Assembly (NCBI GenBank): GCA_900472485.1
Contig: UCII01000048.1
Coordinates: forward strand, 1-33,671
Source: Hyphomicrobiales bacterium
Lineage (GTDB): Bacteria; Pseudomonadota; Alphaproteobacteria; Rhizobiales; Rhizobiaceae
Direction: 5' to 3'
DNA length: 33,671 bases
The position numbers and the translations under genes are program-made. Of the stretch, positions 16,912 to 24,500 are shown in pieces; position 1 is the stretch's first letter, and each line of letters starts with the position of its first letter. Below the pieces are notes generated by a model. It saw only the letters and a program-made list of their open reading frames with translations. It did no database searches and was not told the origin of the DNA.

Positions 16912-17049
16912 ATGTTCACCAGATCAGTCTTTGCGGCCGTTGCTTTCGCTCTCATCGGCCTTGGTATTGCTTCCTGCTCCACCTCGGGAGATCACAATTC
17001 CGGCGGCGGCATGACGCTGAACGCGCCTCCGACTGGCGGCGGATATTGA
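16912..17049 (+). CDS. 45-residue putative lipoprotein
   Basis: A short ORF encodes a signal peptide with Arg at position 4, a hydrophobic core (AAVAFALIGLG), and a lipobox ending GIASC with Cys at residue 22. A mature part of only 24 residues follows, rich in Gly, Ser and Thr. AAAGGA lies about 9 bp before the ATG. This is the pattern of small outer-membrane lipoproteins of the entericidin/VirB7-like size class, but no family is recognised. It is the only feature in the region between the 2H gene and ogt. Confidence 0.65.
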   Translation: MFTRSVFAAVAFALIGLGIASCSTSGDHNSGGGMTLNAPPTGGGY

Positions 17050-17186
17050 TCCTGTTCTGTCAATCGCCCTGAATCCATTCGGCCGCCGTCAAAACGGTGG
17101 CAATTGTCGATCTTTGCAAGAATCGGGTTGAATTCGAGGCTTCCGAGGACGATTTTCATGACAAGTGGAACACGGGAGCTTTCGTC

Positions 17187-17750
17187 ATGAACGAGACAAG
17201 GCAGAATTACCTGATCTTCGAAACCGCCGGCGGCTTCTGCGGCATCGCCTGGAATGATGTCGGCGTGCTGCGCTTTCAATTGCCGACCAAGGATGCTGGC
17301 GCGACAGAATGCCTGCTTCTGCGGCGTTTGCCAAACGCGCAGCCCGGTACGCCGAGCGCGGAGATTGCGGGCGTGGTCGCCAAGGTGAAGCGCTATTTTG
17401 CCGGTGAGGAGATCGACTTTTCCGACGTTACGCTCGACCTCGGCGAGCAGGATGCTTTTTTCAAGCAGATCTACGATGCCGCCCGGCAGGTCGGCTGGGG
17501 TCACACGACAACCTATGGAACCTTGGCCAAGCAGCTTGGCGCAGGGCCGGAAGCCGCGCGCGATGTCGGGCAGGCCATGGCGAAGAACCCGGTGGCGCTG
17601 ATCATCCCCTGCCACCGCGTCCTGGCCGCGGGCGGAAAGATCGGCGGCTTTTCCGCGCCGGGCGGCTCCAACTCCAAGGCTCGCATGCTGGAGCTGGAAG
17701 GTGTCCAGCTGGCGCCGCCGAAGCCGGTGCAGCAATCGCTGGCGTTTTGA
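17187..17750 (+). CDS. ogt: Methylated-DNA-protein cysteine methyltransferase
   Basis: This 187-residue suicide repair protein removes O6-alkyl groups from guanine by moving them to its own Cys. The active-site PCHRV motif is at 141-145 (Cys 142), with the helix-turn-helix segment GHTTTYGTLAKQLG (105-118) before it and GGKIGGFSAPGG after it. A GTG at 17097 opens the frame earlier, but the ATG at 17187 has a GGGAG about 8 bp upstream and gives the usual Ogt length. There is no Ada-type regulatory domain. It is convergent with the GNAT gene. Confidence 0.93.
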   Translation: MNETRQNYLIFETAGGFCGIAWNDVGVLRFQLPTKDAGATECLLLRRLPNAQPGTPSAEIAGVVAKVKRYFAGEEIDFSDVTLDLGEQDAFFKQIYDAARQVGWGHTTTYGTLAKQLGAGPEAARDVGQAMAKNPVALIIPCHRVLAAGGKIGGFSAPGGSNSKARMLELEGVQLAPPKPVQQSLAF

Positions 17751-17786
17751 GCCAGACGATCGGGTGTGCGGCTAAAGCTGCTCGTC

Positions 17787-18338
17787 CTATTTCTTCGGCG
17801 CCTGACGGGCGCGGGAAAACAACAGCGTCTGCTTGTCATTGAGGTGCATCGGCTTCGGATCGCCATAGCCGGCTTTTTCGGCAACACGAATCGAGGCCGC
17901 ATTGTCGGGCGAGATCAGGCAGACGCTGCGGTCAAATCGCGGCTGCTGGTCGAGCCAGGCGACGGCCGCCGCAAGGGCCTCCGTGGCAAAGCCCTTGCCA
18001 TGCGCCCACGCGGCCAGTGCCCAGCCGGCCTCCGGAATACCCCTGATCGGCGGTTCCATCACCCTGTGAAAGTCGGCAAAGCCGAGATCGCCGACATAGC
18101 GGCCGGAGGATTTCTCGCGGATTGCCCAATAACCATGCCCGAGCAGCGGCCAGAGACCATGATAGGACAGCATTCGCATCCATGACTCCCTGGACGTGGA
18201 GACCACATCGCCAAAAATATGCCTCACGACCAGAGGATCACTCCACATGCTCGCAAGCGGCTCGAAGTCATCGAGCGTATGTCCCGTCAGTATAAGCCGT
18301 TCGGTTTCCAGTCGCGGCGGGGAAAGCGTTACTTCCAT
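17787..18338 (-). CDS. GNAT N-acetyltransferase (RimJ/RimL-like)
   Basis: This 183-residue acetyltransferase starts with the RimL-like pattern LETERLILTGHTLDDFEPLA. It has YWAIREKSSGRYVGDLGFAD in the middle and an AWAHGKGFATEALAAAVAWL segment (about 109-128) where the acetyl-CoA loop lies. It would acetylate an amine, perhaps a protein N-terminus or a small molecule. It follows the DUF4180 gene by 17 bp on the same strand, forming a two-gene operon. An AAGGT about 8 bp upstream supports the start. Confidence 0.87.
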   Translation of the reverse strand: MEVTLSPPRLETERLILTGHTLDDFEPLASMWSDPLVVRHIFGDVVSTSRESWMRMLSYHGLWPLLGHGYWAIREKSSGRYVGDLGFADFHRVMEPPIRGIPEAGWALAAWAHGKGFATEALAAAVAWLDQQPRFDRSVCLISPDNAASIRVAEKAGYGDPKPMHLNDKQTLLFSRARQAPKK

Positions 18339-18355
18339 AATGGCAGACCTTTGAT

Positions 18356-18730
18356 TTAGCTTCGGGCACTCTGCTGCAGGCGCTGCGCAAGCGCATCCAG
18401 ATCGGGCAGGAACCAGACCTCACGACCTCTGTTGGATTCGTACACGAAATCGCGCAGGGCGTTACTGTCCGCGATCCATCCGGAGATGTCGCCGACGATG
18501 ACGAGCTGCGAGCGATAGTTGACGAATTTCTGGATGATCGCGCCGGCGATGCGGGTCGAGAGCCGGAAAAACTCCTCGTTCAGCCGTGATGTCGGAACGA
18601 CCACCAGCTGAGCTTCAGCGTCCCATGCAGCGCTGATCCAATCATTCACGTCCCTCTCGCTGGCGAGGAGCGGACCATTGTCATCGCCGATGACAACTTT
18701 CCGGCCGGAGAATTCTTTGACTGTGTACAT
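18356..18730 (-). CDS. DUF4180-like protein
   Basis: This 124-residue protein contains LVIVGDISGWIADSNALRDF followed closely by YESNRGREVWFLPD (about 76-109). This is the pattern of DUF4180, a family with no established biochemical role. The N-terminal half has an Ile/Val-rich strand and a helix, DVNDWISAAW. The protein looks cytosolic. It is the first gene of a pair with the GNAT enzyme, so it may be linked to that acetyltransferase. The family call is from memory of the signature and was not checked. Confidence 0.7.
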   Translation of the reverse strand: MYTVKEFSGRKVVIGDDNGPLLASERDVNDWISAAWDAEAQLVVVPTSRLNEEFFRLSTRIAGAIIQKFVNYRSQLVIVGDISGWIADSNALRDFVYESNRGREVWFLPDLDALAQRLQQSARS

Positions 18731-18935
18731 GCCGGTTCGACTTGCCTGCTGTTGAAATAGGAGTTTTAGCCATCATTCCGCATGAATGGTGAGGACAGCT
18801 ATCATGTAGCGCATGCCGTTCCCAGGCCCACAAGATGCAATGATCCCTGCGCTCCGCCGAGGTTGAAGGCCCATTGCCGGAGAGGCGTAGCACCGCGACG
18901 ACCGGGGTGCCGCCTTCGGCCTCTCTCTGGAAAAC

Positions 18936-18948
18936 GTGTATTTTGCAC
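18936..18948 (+). promoter_or_regulatory. Upstream copy of a 13-bp operator-like repeat
   Basis: GTGTATTTTGCAC differs from the copy at 18977-18989 at only one base. Each copy is a near-palindrome GTGTA-N3-TGCAC. The two lie 41 bp apart, close to four helical turns, in front of the FMN reductase, which suits cooperative binding of a dimeric regulator. Confidence 0.5.
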
Positions 18949-18976
18949 CTTTACAAGCCGGGCCCGCTTCAATTAA

Positions 18977-18989
18977 GTGTATTATGCAC
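18977..18989 (+). promoter_or_regulatory. Downstream copy of the 13-bp operator-like repeat
   Basis: GTGTATTATGCAC lies 18 bp before the FMN reductase ATG, next to its Shine-Dalgarno, so binding here would block transcription or initiation. No regulator gene is adjacent; the controlling protein is unknown. Confidence 0.5.
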
Positions 18990-19007
18990 ATATATGGAGC
19001 GAACGCC

Positions 19008-19556
19008 ATGCCATCCAGAGTCTTCGTCATCATCGGCAGTGTCAGGCCGAACCGCATATGCCCCGCGGTCGCCGAATGGGTGACCTCGGTCGGGCGCGAA
19101 CTCCTGTCGGCCGAATTCGAGATCGTCGATTTGCGTGATTGGCCGCTGCCGATGGACGCCGAGCCCGGCATCCCGGCCACGGGTGATTATCGCACCGATC
19201 TTACCAAGGCCTGGAGCGAAAAGATCACAAGCGGCGATGCCTTCGTCTTCGTCAGCCCGCAATATAATTGGGGCTATCCGGCCGTATTGAAGAACGCGCT
19301 CGATCATCTCTATCGGGAATGGGCAGGCAAGCCGGCGATGATCGTCACCTATGGCGGCCATGGCGGCGCCAAATGCGCCGCCCAGCTTCATGAGGTGCTG
19401 ACCGGATTGAAGATGAAGCCCACCGAAACCATGCCCGGCTTTACCCTGTCGCGCAGCCGCATCGAAGCGAATGCCGGCGAAGTGGAGCCGGCGACGGAAT
19501 TTGCCGAGGGGCGGCCGATGCTTGAACAGGCTTTTGGCGAGTTGGGCCGCCTCTGA
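19008..19556 (+). CDS. NADPH-dependent FMN reductase-type flavoprotein
   Basis: This 182-residue flavodoxin-fold protein has the family features VIIGSVRPNRICPAVAEW (about 7-24), SPQYNWGYPAVLKNALDHLY (about 83-102) and VTYGGHGG (about 112-119). Members reduce FMN, quinones, azo dyes or chromate using NAD(P)H. The ATG at 19008 is chosen because GGAG (18996-18999) lies 8 bp upstream; earlier in-frame ATGs at 18936 and 18984 fall in the repeated operator elements. It is followed, in the same frame after its stop, by an esterase fragment. Confidence 0.88.
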   Translation: MPSRVFVIIGSVRPNRICPAVAEWVTSVGRELLSAEFEIVDLRDWPLPMDAEPGIPATGDYRTDLTKAWSEKITSGDAFVFVSPQYNWGYPAVLKNALDHLYREWAGKPAMIVTYGGHGGAKCAAQLHEVLTGLKMKPTETMPGFTLSRSRIEANAGEVEPATEFAEGRPMLEQAFGELGRL

Positions 19557-19595
19557 GCGCGCAATCCTCGCGGCGTCGATTTTCTCGATCGATCG

Positions 19596-19796
19596 ATGGA
19601 GCGTGACGGATTGGAGCCGCTCGCCTATTATATCGCATTGCAGAAAGCCGGCGTCCCCACGGAAATGCATCTATTTGCGCAAGGCAGCCACGCCTTGGGT
19701 CTTCGTCACACAAGGCTTCCCATCAGTGGCTGGCCGGCGCTGGCGGAACGGTGGTTGTACACGATCGGCGTGCTCGATCCGCAAAAGCATGACTGA
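19596..19796 (+). pseudogene. C-terminal remnant of a dienelactone-hydrolase-like esterase
   Basis: The 66 codons read as the end of an alpha/beta hydrolase of the acetyl-xylan-esterase-like group: LAYYIALQKAGVPTEMHLFA, then GSHALGLR with the catalytic His region, then the typical ending WPALAERWLYTIGVL. The nucleophile and the N-terminal two thirds are missing. The frame is the same as the FMN reductase and stays open from that gene's stop codon, so a deletion may have joined the two. It is unlikely to be functional. Confidence 0.7.
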
Positions 19797-19843
19797 TCGC
19801 GACGACAGTCCGGCTTGAGTGATCGCCGACCGGCAAGCGTCGG

Positions 19844-20425
19844 CTATTGGAGGAGATCCCGTTCGCATTCGACCGCCAGCTTTACCTCGCGATAATGTTC
19901 CGTCAGTTTCGCCAGATCGAAAGCCCGGTTGAGACCGCTCGGATTGGGCAAGACCCAGATCGAGGCGCCGGCAAATGCCTCCGGTTGCCTGCCCCATCCG
20001 ATATCGGCCCGCAGACTGATGGCCGCATAGGCCGCCTTGCCGAGAAATGCCAGATTTGCCGGCGCAAGCCGCCTGATTTTCTCTTCGAGCACGGGAGCGG
20101 CGGCAATGTAATCGCTCTTCTTCAGCTCGCTGGCGCTTTTCGTCGGGCGGGAGACTGCCGATGTCAGGCCGAGGCCATATTGCAGCATCTCGCGCTCTTC
20201 CTCCGCTCGCAGCAGGCGGGGAGTGAAGCCGGCAAGGTGCAAGACCCGCCAGAAGCGGTTGCTGCGATTCGAAAAGTTATGCCCGTCGCGATGTGCGGTA
20301 AGCGCAGGATTCAATCCGCAGAAGATCACGGAAAGGTGCGGTGCCAGGATTTCGGCGAGCTCAGCCGCCGATGCCGTGTTCTCTATCTCATTACTCAGCC
20401 CTTCGGCCGGAGCATCGTCTTGCAT
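19844..20425 (-). CDS. mug: G/U mismatch-specific uracil-DNA glycosylase
   Basis: This protein (193 residues from the Met at 20425) aligns over its length with Escherichia coli Mug. It has LAPHLSVIFCGLNP (27-40) with the catalytic-loop Asn, SNRFW near 55-59, and LPNPSGLNR near 159-167. It excises uracil or ethenocytosine from mispairs with G. The frame opens at 20557, with other Met codons near 20482, and no clear Shine-Dalgarno marks any start. The extra N-terminal residues resemble nothing in the family. The gene is monocistronic and divergent from the exported protein gene. Confidence 0.9.
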   Translation of the reverse strand: MQDDAPAEGLSNEIENTASAAELAEILAPHLSVIFCGLNPALTAHRDGHNFSNRSNRFWRVLHLAGFTPRLLRAEEEREMLQYGLGLTSAVSRPTKSASELKKSDYIAAAPVLEEKIRRLAPANLAFLGKAAYAAISLRADIGWGRQPEAFAGASIWVLPNPSGLNRAFDLAKLTEHYREVKLAVECERDLLQ

Positions 20426-20730
20426 ATTACACGTCCGTGCGTGAGAGGAGGCGAAGACTTTGCGGAAAGCCGCGTCCATCATCCCTAACCGATAGATCGT
20501 GCGGCTTGTCGCGGACTTCGTTGATGAAGTAGCCCATAGAGCCTTATAAGCATGCAATTGCGTTGGAAATAGACCCTGCCATTCACCGCGAGCGGGATGG
20601 GTCCTAACGCTTTGTTTTAATGTGTTTTGGAACTAAAGGTCGTGCGAGACCGTTTATCTCTAACTTTGACACGACGCTGACGTCGTGCCCGGCCGGCTGG
20701 GTAAGCGGCGCTTTTGAGGAGTGTCTTAAT
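20426..20730. other. Divergent intergenic region
   Basis: About 305 bp lie between mug and the exported-protein gene. Positions 20426-20557 could be the extended N-terminus of mug if an upstream start is used. The remainder is AT-richer around 20605-20640 and presumably holds both promoters. I see no clear promoter pair or palindrome. Confidence 0.4.
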
Positions 20731-21171
20731 ATGAGGATTTCATCTGGATTTCGTTCGGTCGCGGTTGCCGCTATTGCTGCCGCGGGAATTGGCTTCGCCG
20801 GCGCCGCTCATGCCGATAGCGGGACGATCCGCTTTTCCGTCTACAAGGCGGCTTTCTTCGTCGGCGGCTCCGGAGGCGAGGGCACGCTCACCTTCCATGG
20901 TCGCAAATATCCCATCTCGATCGGCGGCATCTCGGGCGGCCTCGCATTTGGCGCCTCCAAGACATATTTCCAGGGCACAGTGCGCAACATTCGCCGCGCC
21001 CGGGATGTAGGCGGCGTCTACGGCGCTGCCGGCGGCGGCGGAGCGGTAGGCAAAGGCGCGCAGGTGATCGTCATGACCAATGATAAGGGTGCCAAACTCG
21101 AGCTCACGGGCAGGCAGGTCGGCCTGCAGGTCAACGCCGATATCAGCGGCCTGAGCATCACGGTGAAGTAA
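20731..21171 (+). CDS. Small exported glycine-rich protein
   Basis: This 146-residue protein has a clear Sec signal peptide (basic start MRISSGFR, a hydrophobic alanine-rich core, and an AHA-DS cleavage site near residue 28). The mature part of about 118 residues is rich in Gly and beta-prone. It includes VGGSGGEGTLTFHGRKYP, a GAAGGGGAVGKGA loop and a C-terminal VGLQVNADISGLSITVK. This suggests a periplasmic or outer-membrane beta protein. I do not recognise the family with confidence; it is slightly reminiscent of the EipA/DUF1134 style of glycine-rich envelope proteins. A GAGGAG near 20716-20721 supports the start, and a strong terminator follows. Confidence 0.75.
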   Translation: MRISSGFRSVAVAAIAAAGIGFAGAAHADSGTIRFSVYKAAFFVGGSGGEGTLTFHGRKYPISIGGISGGLAFGASKTYFQGTVRNIRRARDVGGVYGAAGGGGAVGKGAQVIVMTNDKGAKLELTGRQVGLQVNADISGLSITVK

Positions 21172-21202
21172 AAGCTGCCGCTTGATCGATGATTTTCCCG
21201 GC

Positions 21203-21239
21203 GGGCCTGATTGCCAAACCAAGTGATCAGGCCCTTTTT
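21203..21239 (+). terminator. Rho-independent terminator after the exported protein gene
   Basis: The 9-bp arms GGGCCTGAT (21203-21211) and ATCAGGCCC (21226-21234) enclose a 14-base loop and are followed by five T. It closes the core-genome segment about 30 bp before the first guaA-like attachment sequence. Confidence 0.88.
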
Positions 21240-21270
21240 CGTGAAAGCCGCGAAGGAAGCGCCGTTATCC

Positions 21271-21443
21271 TTATTCCCACTCGATTGTTCCAAACCCAGC
21301 TAGGGTGTTGATCTATATTGGTTTTCTGCCCATGACGCCGGAAGCCGGCCCTCGGGCCGTGAAAACCTTACGATGTTGATTTTAAGGAGCAAATCGTCGG
21401 GGAAAAATTTCTGCGATTTTGCCATCTGTCGACATCAATCGCC
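21271..21443. repeat. Island-end repeat A with guaA-like att core
   Basis: The first 21 bases, read on the minus strand, encode GTIEWE-stop, the C-terminus of GMP synthase, matching the end of the real guaA at 29658. The following roughly 150 bp are clearly related to the sequence after the second core at 27024, with shared blocks such as CGGGCCGT, TTGATTT and ATTTCTG. This is best read as an attachment site plus the end of an integrative element. Confidence 0.75.
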
Positions 21444-21675
21444 CGCTGAGCACCGATGTGGCGTTCCACAGCACCGCTCGTGGCACCTAAAAAGTACCGT
21501 CACTCGAGCCATATCATGCTTAATCACGCAGCGCTATGAAGCTGTGGCCGGCTGCTTTGCCAGCGATCGAATTTCAAGGCAACGAGACACTAGATCGCCG
21601 AGGAGCGACCGACCGAGACGACTACGGCGATCTTGGTGTTTCTCCGGGGACCTTGAATCATCCCCGGGCCGCTCA
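21444..21675. other. Non-coding stretch inside island 1
   Basis: Between repeat A and the LysR stop there is no ORF with coding character. If an integrase gene once lay next to the attachment site, no recognisable trace remains here. Confidence 0.5.
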
Positions 21676-22536
21676 TCATGCACTCGCGTTCACGAGGTGG
21701 TCCGATACGGTTGAGATGAACGCACGGAGACGCTGAAGACGTCGTAGGTCCCGGTGATATCCCATCCAGATGTCTCGCGCCGGCGGCGGCATCGGCAGTT
21801 CCAGTCTGCGGATACCCGCGATCTGATCCCCGACCACGCGGGGCAGGACGGCGATCCCGACGCCTTGCCGACACATGCGCCCCTGGACGTTGCGGTTGTT
21901 CGATCGCAGAACAGGTCTCGCGTTGGGGAAGCTCTCGATGAGCCAAGCGATATCGGGGAACTGCCCGGTCGACGTATCGTGGGTGATCAGCCGGAAACCG
22001 GTTCCGTCGCCATATTTGGGATCAGGCGACTCCTCGGCGAGGTAGACGCCGTATTCGAGCCTGAAGAGCCGCCGCTGAACGACATCGGCTGTGTTGAACG
22101 GAACAATACGAAAAGCGACGTCGGCCTCCCGCTGGGCAAGGTTGAACAGGCGCGTGCCGGTCAGGATCTCCACGTCGACATTGGGATAGGCGTTGGAGAA
22201 ATCCGCCAGGATCGGAGGCAGTACATAGGCCCCGAACCAGTCCGCTGATGAAACGCGCAGACTGCCTTTGAGATTTTGCTCCTGGCCCGCAAGCCGGCGC
22301 TCCATGGCCAGCGCGCCCTCTTCCATCTGCTCCGCCAGCGCGATGATCCCGTGGCCCTCTTCGGTCAGGACAAGACCGTCGGCGGTCCGCTGGAAGAGCG
22401 CATGACCGATCGCCTGCTCAAGTGCGCGCAGTCGCCTGCCGACGGTCGGATGGCTTGTCTGAAGGGAACGCGCGGCGCCGCCGAGCGTGCCGGATCGCGC
22501 AACAGCAAGAAAGATTCTGACGTCACTCCATTCCAT
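21676..22536 (-). CDS. LysR-family transcriptional regulator of island 1
   Basis: This 286-residue regulator begins MEWSDVRIFLAVARSGTLGG and has a LysR helix-turn-helix (AARSLQTSHPTVGRRLRALE, about 21-40) and an effector domain. A GTG at 22548 is possible, but the ATG at 22536 with GGGGTC just upstream gives the usual LysR start. It is divergent from the exported hydrolase gene, with a strong palindrome in the gap, so it very likely controls the hydrolase-to-SDR gene run. Effector unknown. Confidence 0.9.
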   Translation of the reverse strand: MEWSDVRIFLAVARSGTLGGAARSLQTSHPTVGRRLRALEQAIGHALFQRTADGLVLTEEGHGIIALAEQMEEGALAMERRLAGQEQNLKGSLRVSSADWFGAYVLPPILADFSNAYPNVDVEILTGTRLFNLAQREADVAFRIVPFNTADVVQRRLFRLEYGVYLAEESPDPKYGDGTGFRLITHDTSTGQFPDIAWLIESFPNARPVLRSNNRNVQGRMCRQGVGIAVLPRVVGDQIAGIRRLELPMPPPARDIWMGYHRDLRRLQRLRAFISTVSDHLVNASA

Positions 22537-22589
22537 CTTAGACCCCACAAAACTGAACGCTGAGAATACATTTTTGTCACTTAAAGAAC

Positions 22590-22609
22590 AAATCTAAGCA
22601 CCTAGATTT
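22590..22609. promoter_or_regulatory. LysR-type operator palindrome
   Basis: Perfect 7-bp arms AAATCTA and TAGATTT flank a 6-bp spacer, midway in the gap between the LysR gene and the divergent hydrolase gene. Its size and position match a LysR recognition site controlling both promoters. Confidence 0.65.
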
Positions 22610-22672
22610 CCACTATCGGTCCATCGGACCATCGCTCGTGTATCACCTCATGTCATTCGGAAGGATCGGCAA

Positions 22673-23425
22673 ATGTCTCTTAAGTCTCTCTATCTCGGTG
22701 CTGCGGCTCTTGCAGTGGTGTTCGGCGCGCCCTCCGCTTTCGCGCAGCCGGCCCAAAATGTGATTTTGGTCCATGGCGCGTTGGTCGATGGCAGCGGCTG
22801 GAGGGGCGTTTATGAGCGTCTGGTCGCCAAGGGCTTGAAAGTCACGGTCGTTCAGGAGCCGAACACTTCGCTGGCGGATGACGTTCAGGCGGTTCACCGC
22901 GCTATCGAGCAGCAAAGTGGGCCGGTCGTCCTCGTCGGCCACAGCTATGGTGGTCAGATCATCACCGAAGTTGGCGTCGACCCGAAGGTTTCGGCACTTG
23001 TCTATGTCGCGGCCATCGTCCCGGATGTTGGCGAGGGCGTAGGCGATCTGTTTGAGAAGTGGCCGAGTCCGACCGCGGACGCGTTCAAGCCAACTTCTGA
23101 CGGCTTCCTGCTGTTCGATCCCGCAAAGTTCCGGGCGGGATTCGCCGCTGACCTGTCCAAGGCCGAGACGGATTTCATGACTGACTCGCAGGTGCCCGTT
23201 TCGGCAAAGATCCTCGGAACCAAGACGCAGTACGCAGCCTGGAAGACGAAGCCGAGCTACGGCATCGTGGCCGGGCTGGACATGGCTGTCAGCGCCGATG
23301 CAGAGCGGTCTATGTACAAGCGGGCAAGTGCGAAGGTCACCGAGGTGCCCGGTGCCAGCCATGCGGTTTATATCTCGCATCCGCGCGAAGTCGCCGACGT
23401 CATCGCCGAAGCAGCGAGCAAATGA
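22673..23425 (+). CDS. Exported alpha/beta hydrolase
   Basis: This 250-residue protein has a signal peptide ending AFA-QP near residue 24, then an alpha/beta hydrolase fold. It carries the oxyanion segment VHGALVDGSGW (33-43), nucleophile Ser 91 in GHSYGG, and His 230 in GASHAVYISHP. It resembles salicylate-esterase/plant-esterase-like hydrolases (AB hydrolase 6 type). The signal peptide implies action in the periplasm, perhaps on a toxic ester before uptake. It is divergent from the LysR gene and heads a same-strand run of five island genes. Confidence 0.85.
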   Translation: MSLKSLYLGAAALAVVFGAPSAFAQPAQNVILVHGALVDGSGWRGVYERLVAKGLKVTVVQEPNTSLADDVQAVHRAIEQQSGPVVLVGHSYGGQIITEVGVDPKVSALVYVAAIVPDVGEGVGDLFEKWPSPTADAFKPTSDGFLLFDPAKFRAGFAADLSKAETDFMTDSQVPVSAKILGTKTQYAAWKTKPSYGIVAGLDMAVSADAERSMYKRASAKVTEVPGASHAVYISHPREVADVIAEAASK

Positions 23426-23603
23426 AGCCGATGCTCTGATGGTCAGGCTCAGGGCTGCGGATGTTTCGTGACATGCGCCGAAGCCACCCCTGTGGCGGCA
23501 TCGCGGCCGGCCAACTCATCGGCGCGGGTCTCGGTCTGACGATCGCCCGGCGGCCGGGTCCGACCCTGCGCCCAGCTCTCATCCGAACAACAGGAGATAG
23601 AAC

Positions 23604-24500
23604 ATGCAGATCGGATTTATCGGTCTCGGCAGTATGGGCTCGGCGATGGCCTTGAACCTAGTGAATGCAGGCCATGATGTTCGGGCCTGGAACCGTAGCA
23701 AGGTCGCCCAGGATAGTGTCCCCGGGGTGACGCTTGTCGAATTCGCGGCGGATGCATTCCAGGCCGACGCAGTCTTTACGATGCTGTCCGACGACGCTGC
23801 CATTCGCGAGGTGATCCTCGATGCCGGCCTGCTCGAAAGCGCGCAACCAGGGCTGACCCATGTTGTCACATCGACGATTTCGGTCGCCTTCGTACGAGAA
23901 CTGGAGCTGCTGCACGACGAGGCTGGCCTTGGCTATGTGTCCGCACCGGTTCTCGGCCGACCCAACGTAGCGGCGAGCGGCCAGCTTAACATCCTGGCGG
24001 CCGGGAAGGCCGATGCAATTGCCGCGATCGAGCTGCTGCTCGCTCCCCTCAGCAAAAAGGTCTGGAAGTTGGGGGAGAACCCCGCTCGGGCGAATGCGGC
24101 GAAGCTTGCCTGCAACATGATGATCGCCATGGCCATCGAGGCGATGGCTGAGGGTGTCGTGCTGACCGAGAGCGTCGGCCTCGACCGTGCGGATTTCTTT
24201 GAACTCATCCTGGGCACCCTGTTCTCGGGCCGCGCCTATGAGAGCTACAGCGCGCAGATCAGGGAACGATCATTCGAGCCCGGTTTCAAGGCCAAGCTCG
24301 CCCTCAAGGACATGCGCCTGGCGACCAAGGCCAGCAACGATATCGGACGCATGCTCCCGATGCTCGAAGCTGTCCGCGAGGGGCTCGGCAAAGCCGTCTC
24401 GGCGGGCCACGGCGAGAAGGACTGGTCGATCATGGCCGATATGACGGTTCGTGGCAGCAACAGCTTGGCGTCGTCTGAAAACAACTCGGAGAAAAACTAA
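23604..24500 (+). CDS. NAD(P)-dependent beta-hydroxyacid dehydrogenase-like protein
   Basis: This 298-residue protein has the N-terminal Rossmann motif GLGSMGSAM (7-15). The linker includes a TSTISVAF region and APVLGRPNVAASG. The catalytic helix has Lys in NAAKLACNMM (near 170). The C-terminal all-helical domain contains FEPGFKAKLALKDMRLA, as in 3-hydroxyisobutyrate dehydrogenase and tartronate semialdehyde reductase relatives. Substrate unknown. The 178-bp gap before it holds nothing I can name. Its stop overlaps the SDR start by 1 bp (TAATG). Confidence 0.88.
   Translation: MQIGFIGLGSMGSAMALNLVNAGHDVRAWNRSKVAQDSVPGVTLVEFAADAFQADAVFTMLSDDAAIREVILDAGLLESAQPGLTHVVTSTISVAFVRELELLHDEAGLGYVSAPVLGRPNVAASGQLNILAAGKADAIAAIELLLAPLSKKVWKLGENPARANAAKLACNMMIAMAIEAMAEGVVLTESVGLDRADFFELILGTLFSGRAYESYSAQIRERSFEPGFKAKLALKDMRLATKASNDIGRMLPMLEAVREGLGKAVSAGHGEKDWSIMADMTVRGSNSLASSENNSEKN

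Noticed and set aside
21373..21714. 113-codon ORF considered as an integrase remnant
   Set aside because: No tyrosine-recombinase residues or coding character; it runs into the LysR 3' end antisense.
23461..23655. 64-codon ORF between the exported hydrolase and dehydrogenase
   Set aside because: No Shine-Dalgarno, Arg/Pro-rich shadow composition, and it overlaps the dehydrogenase start.
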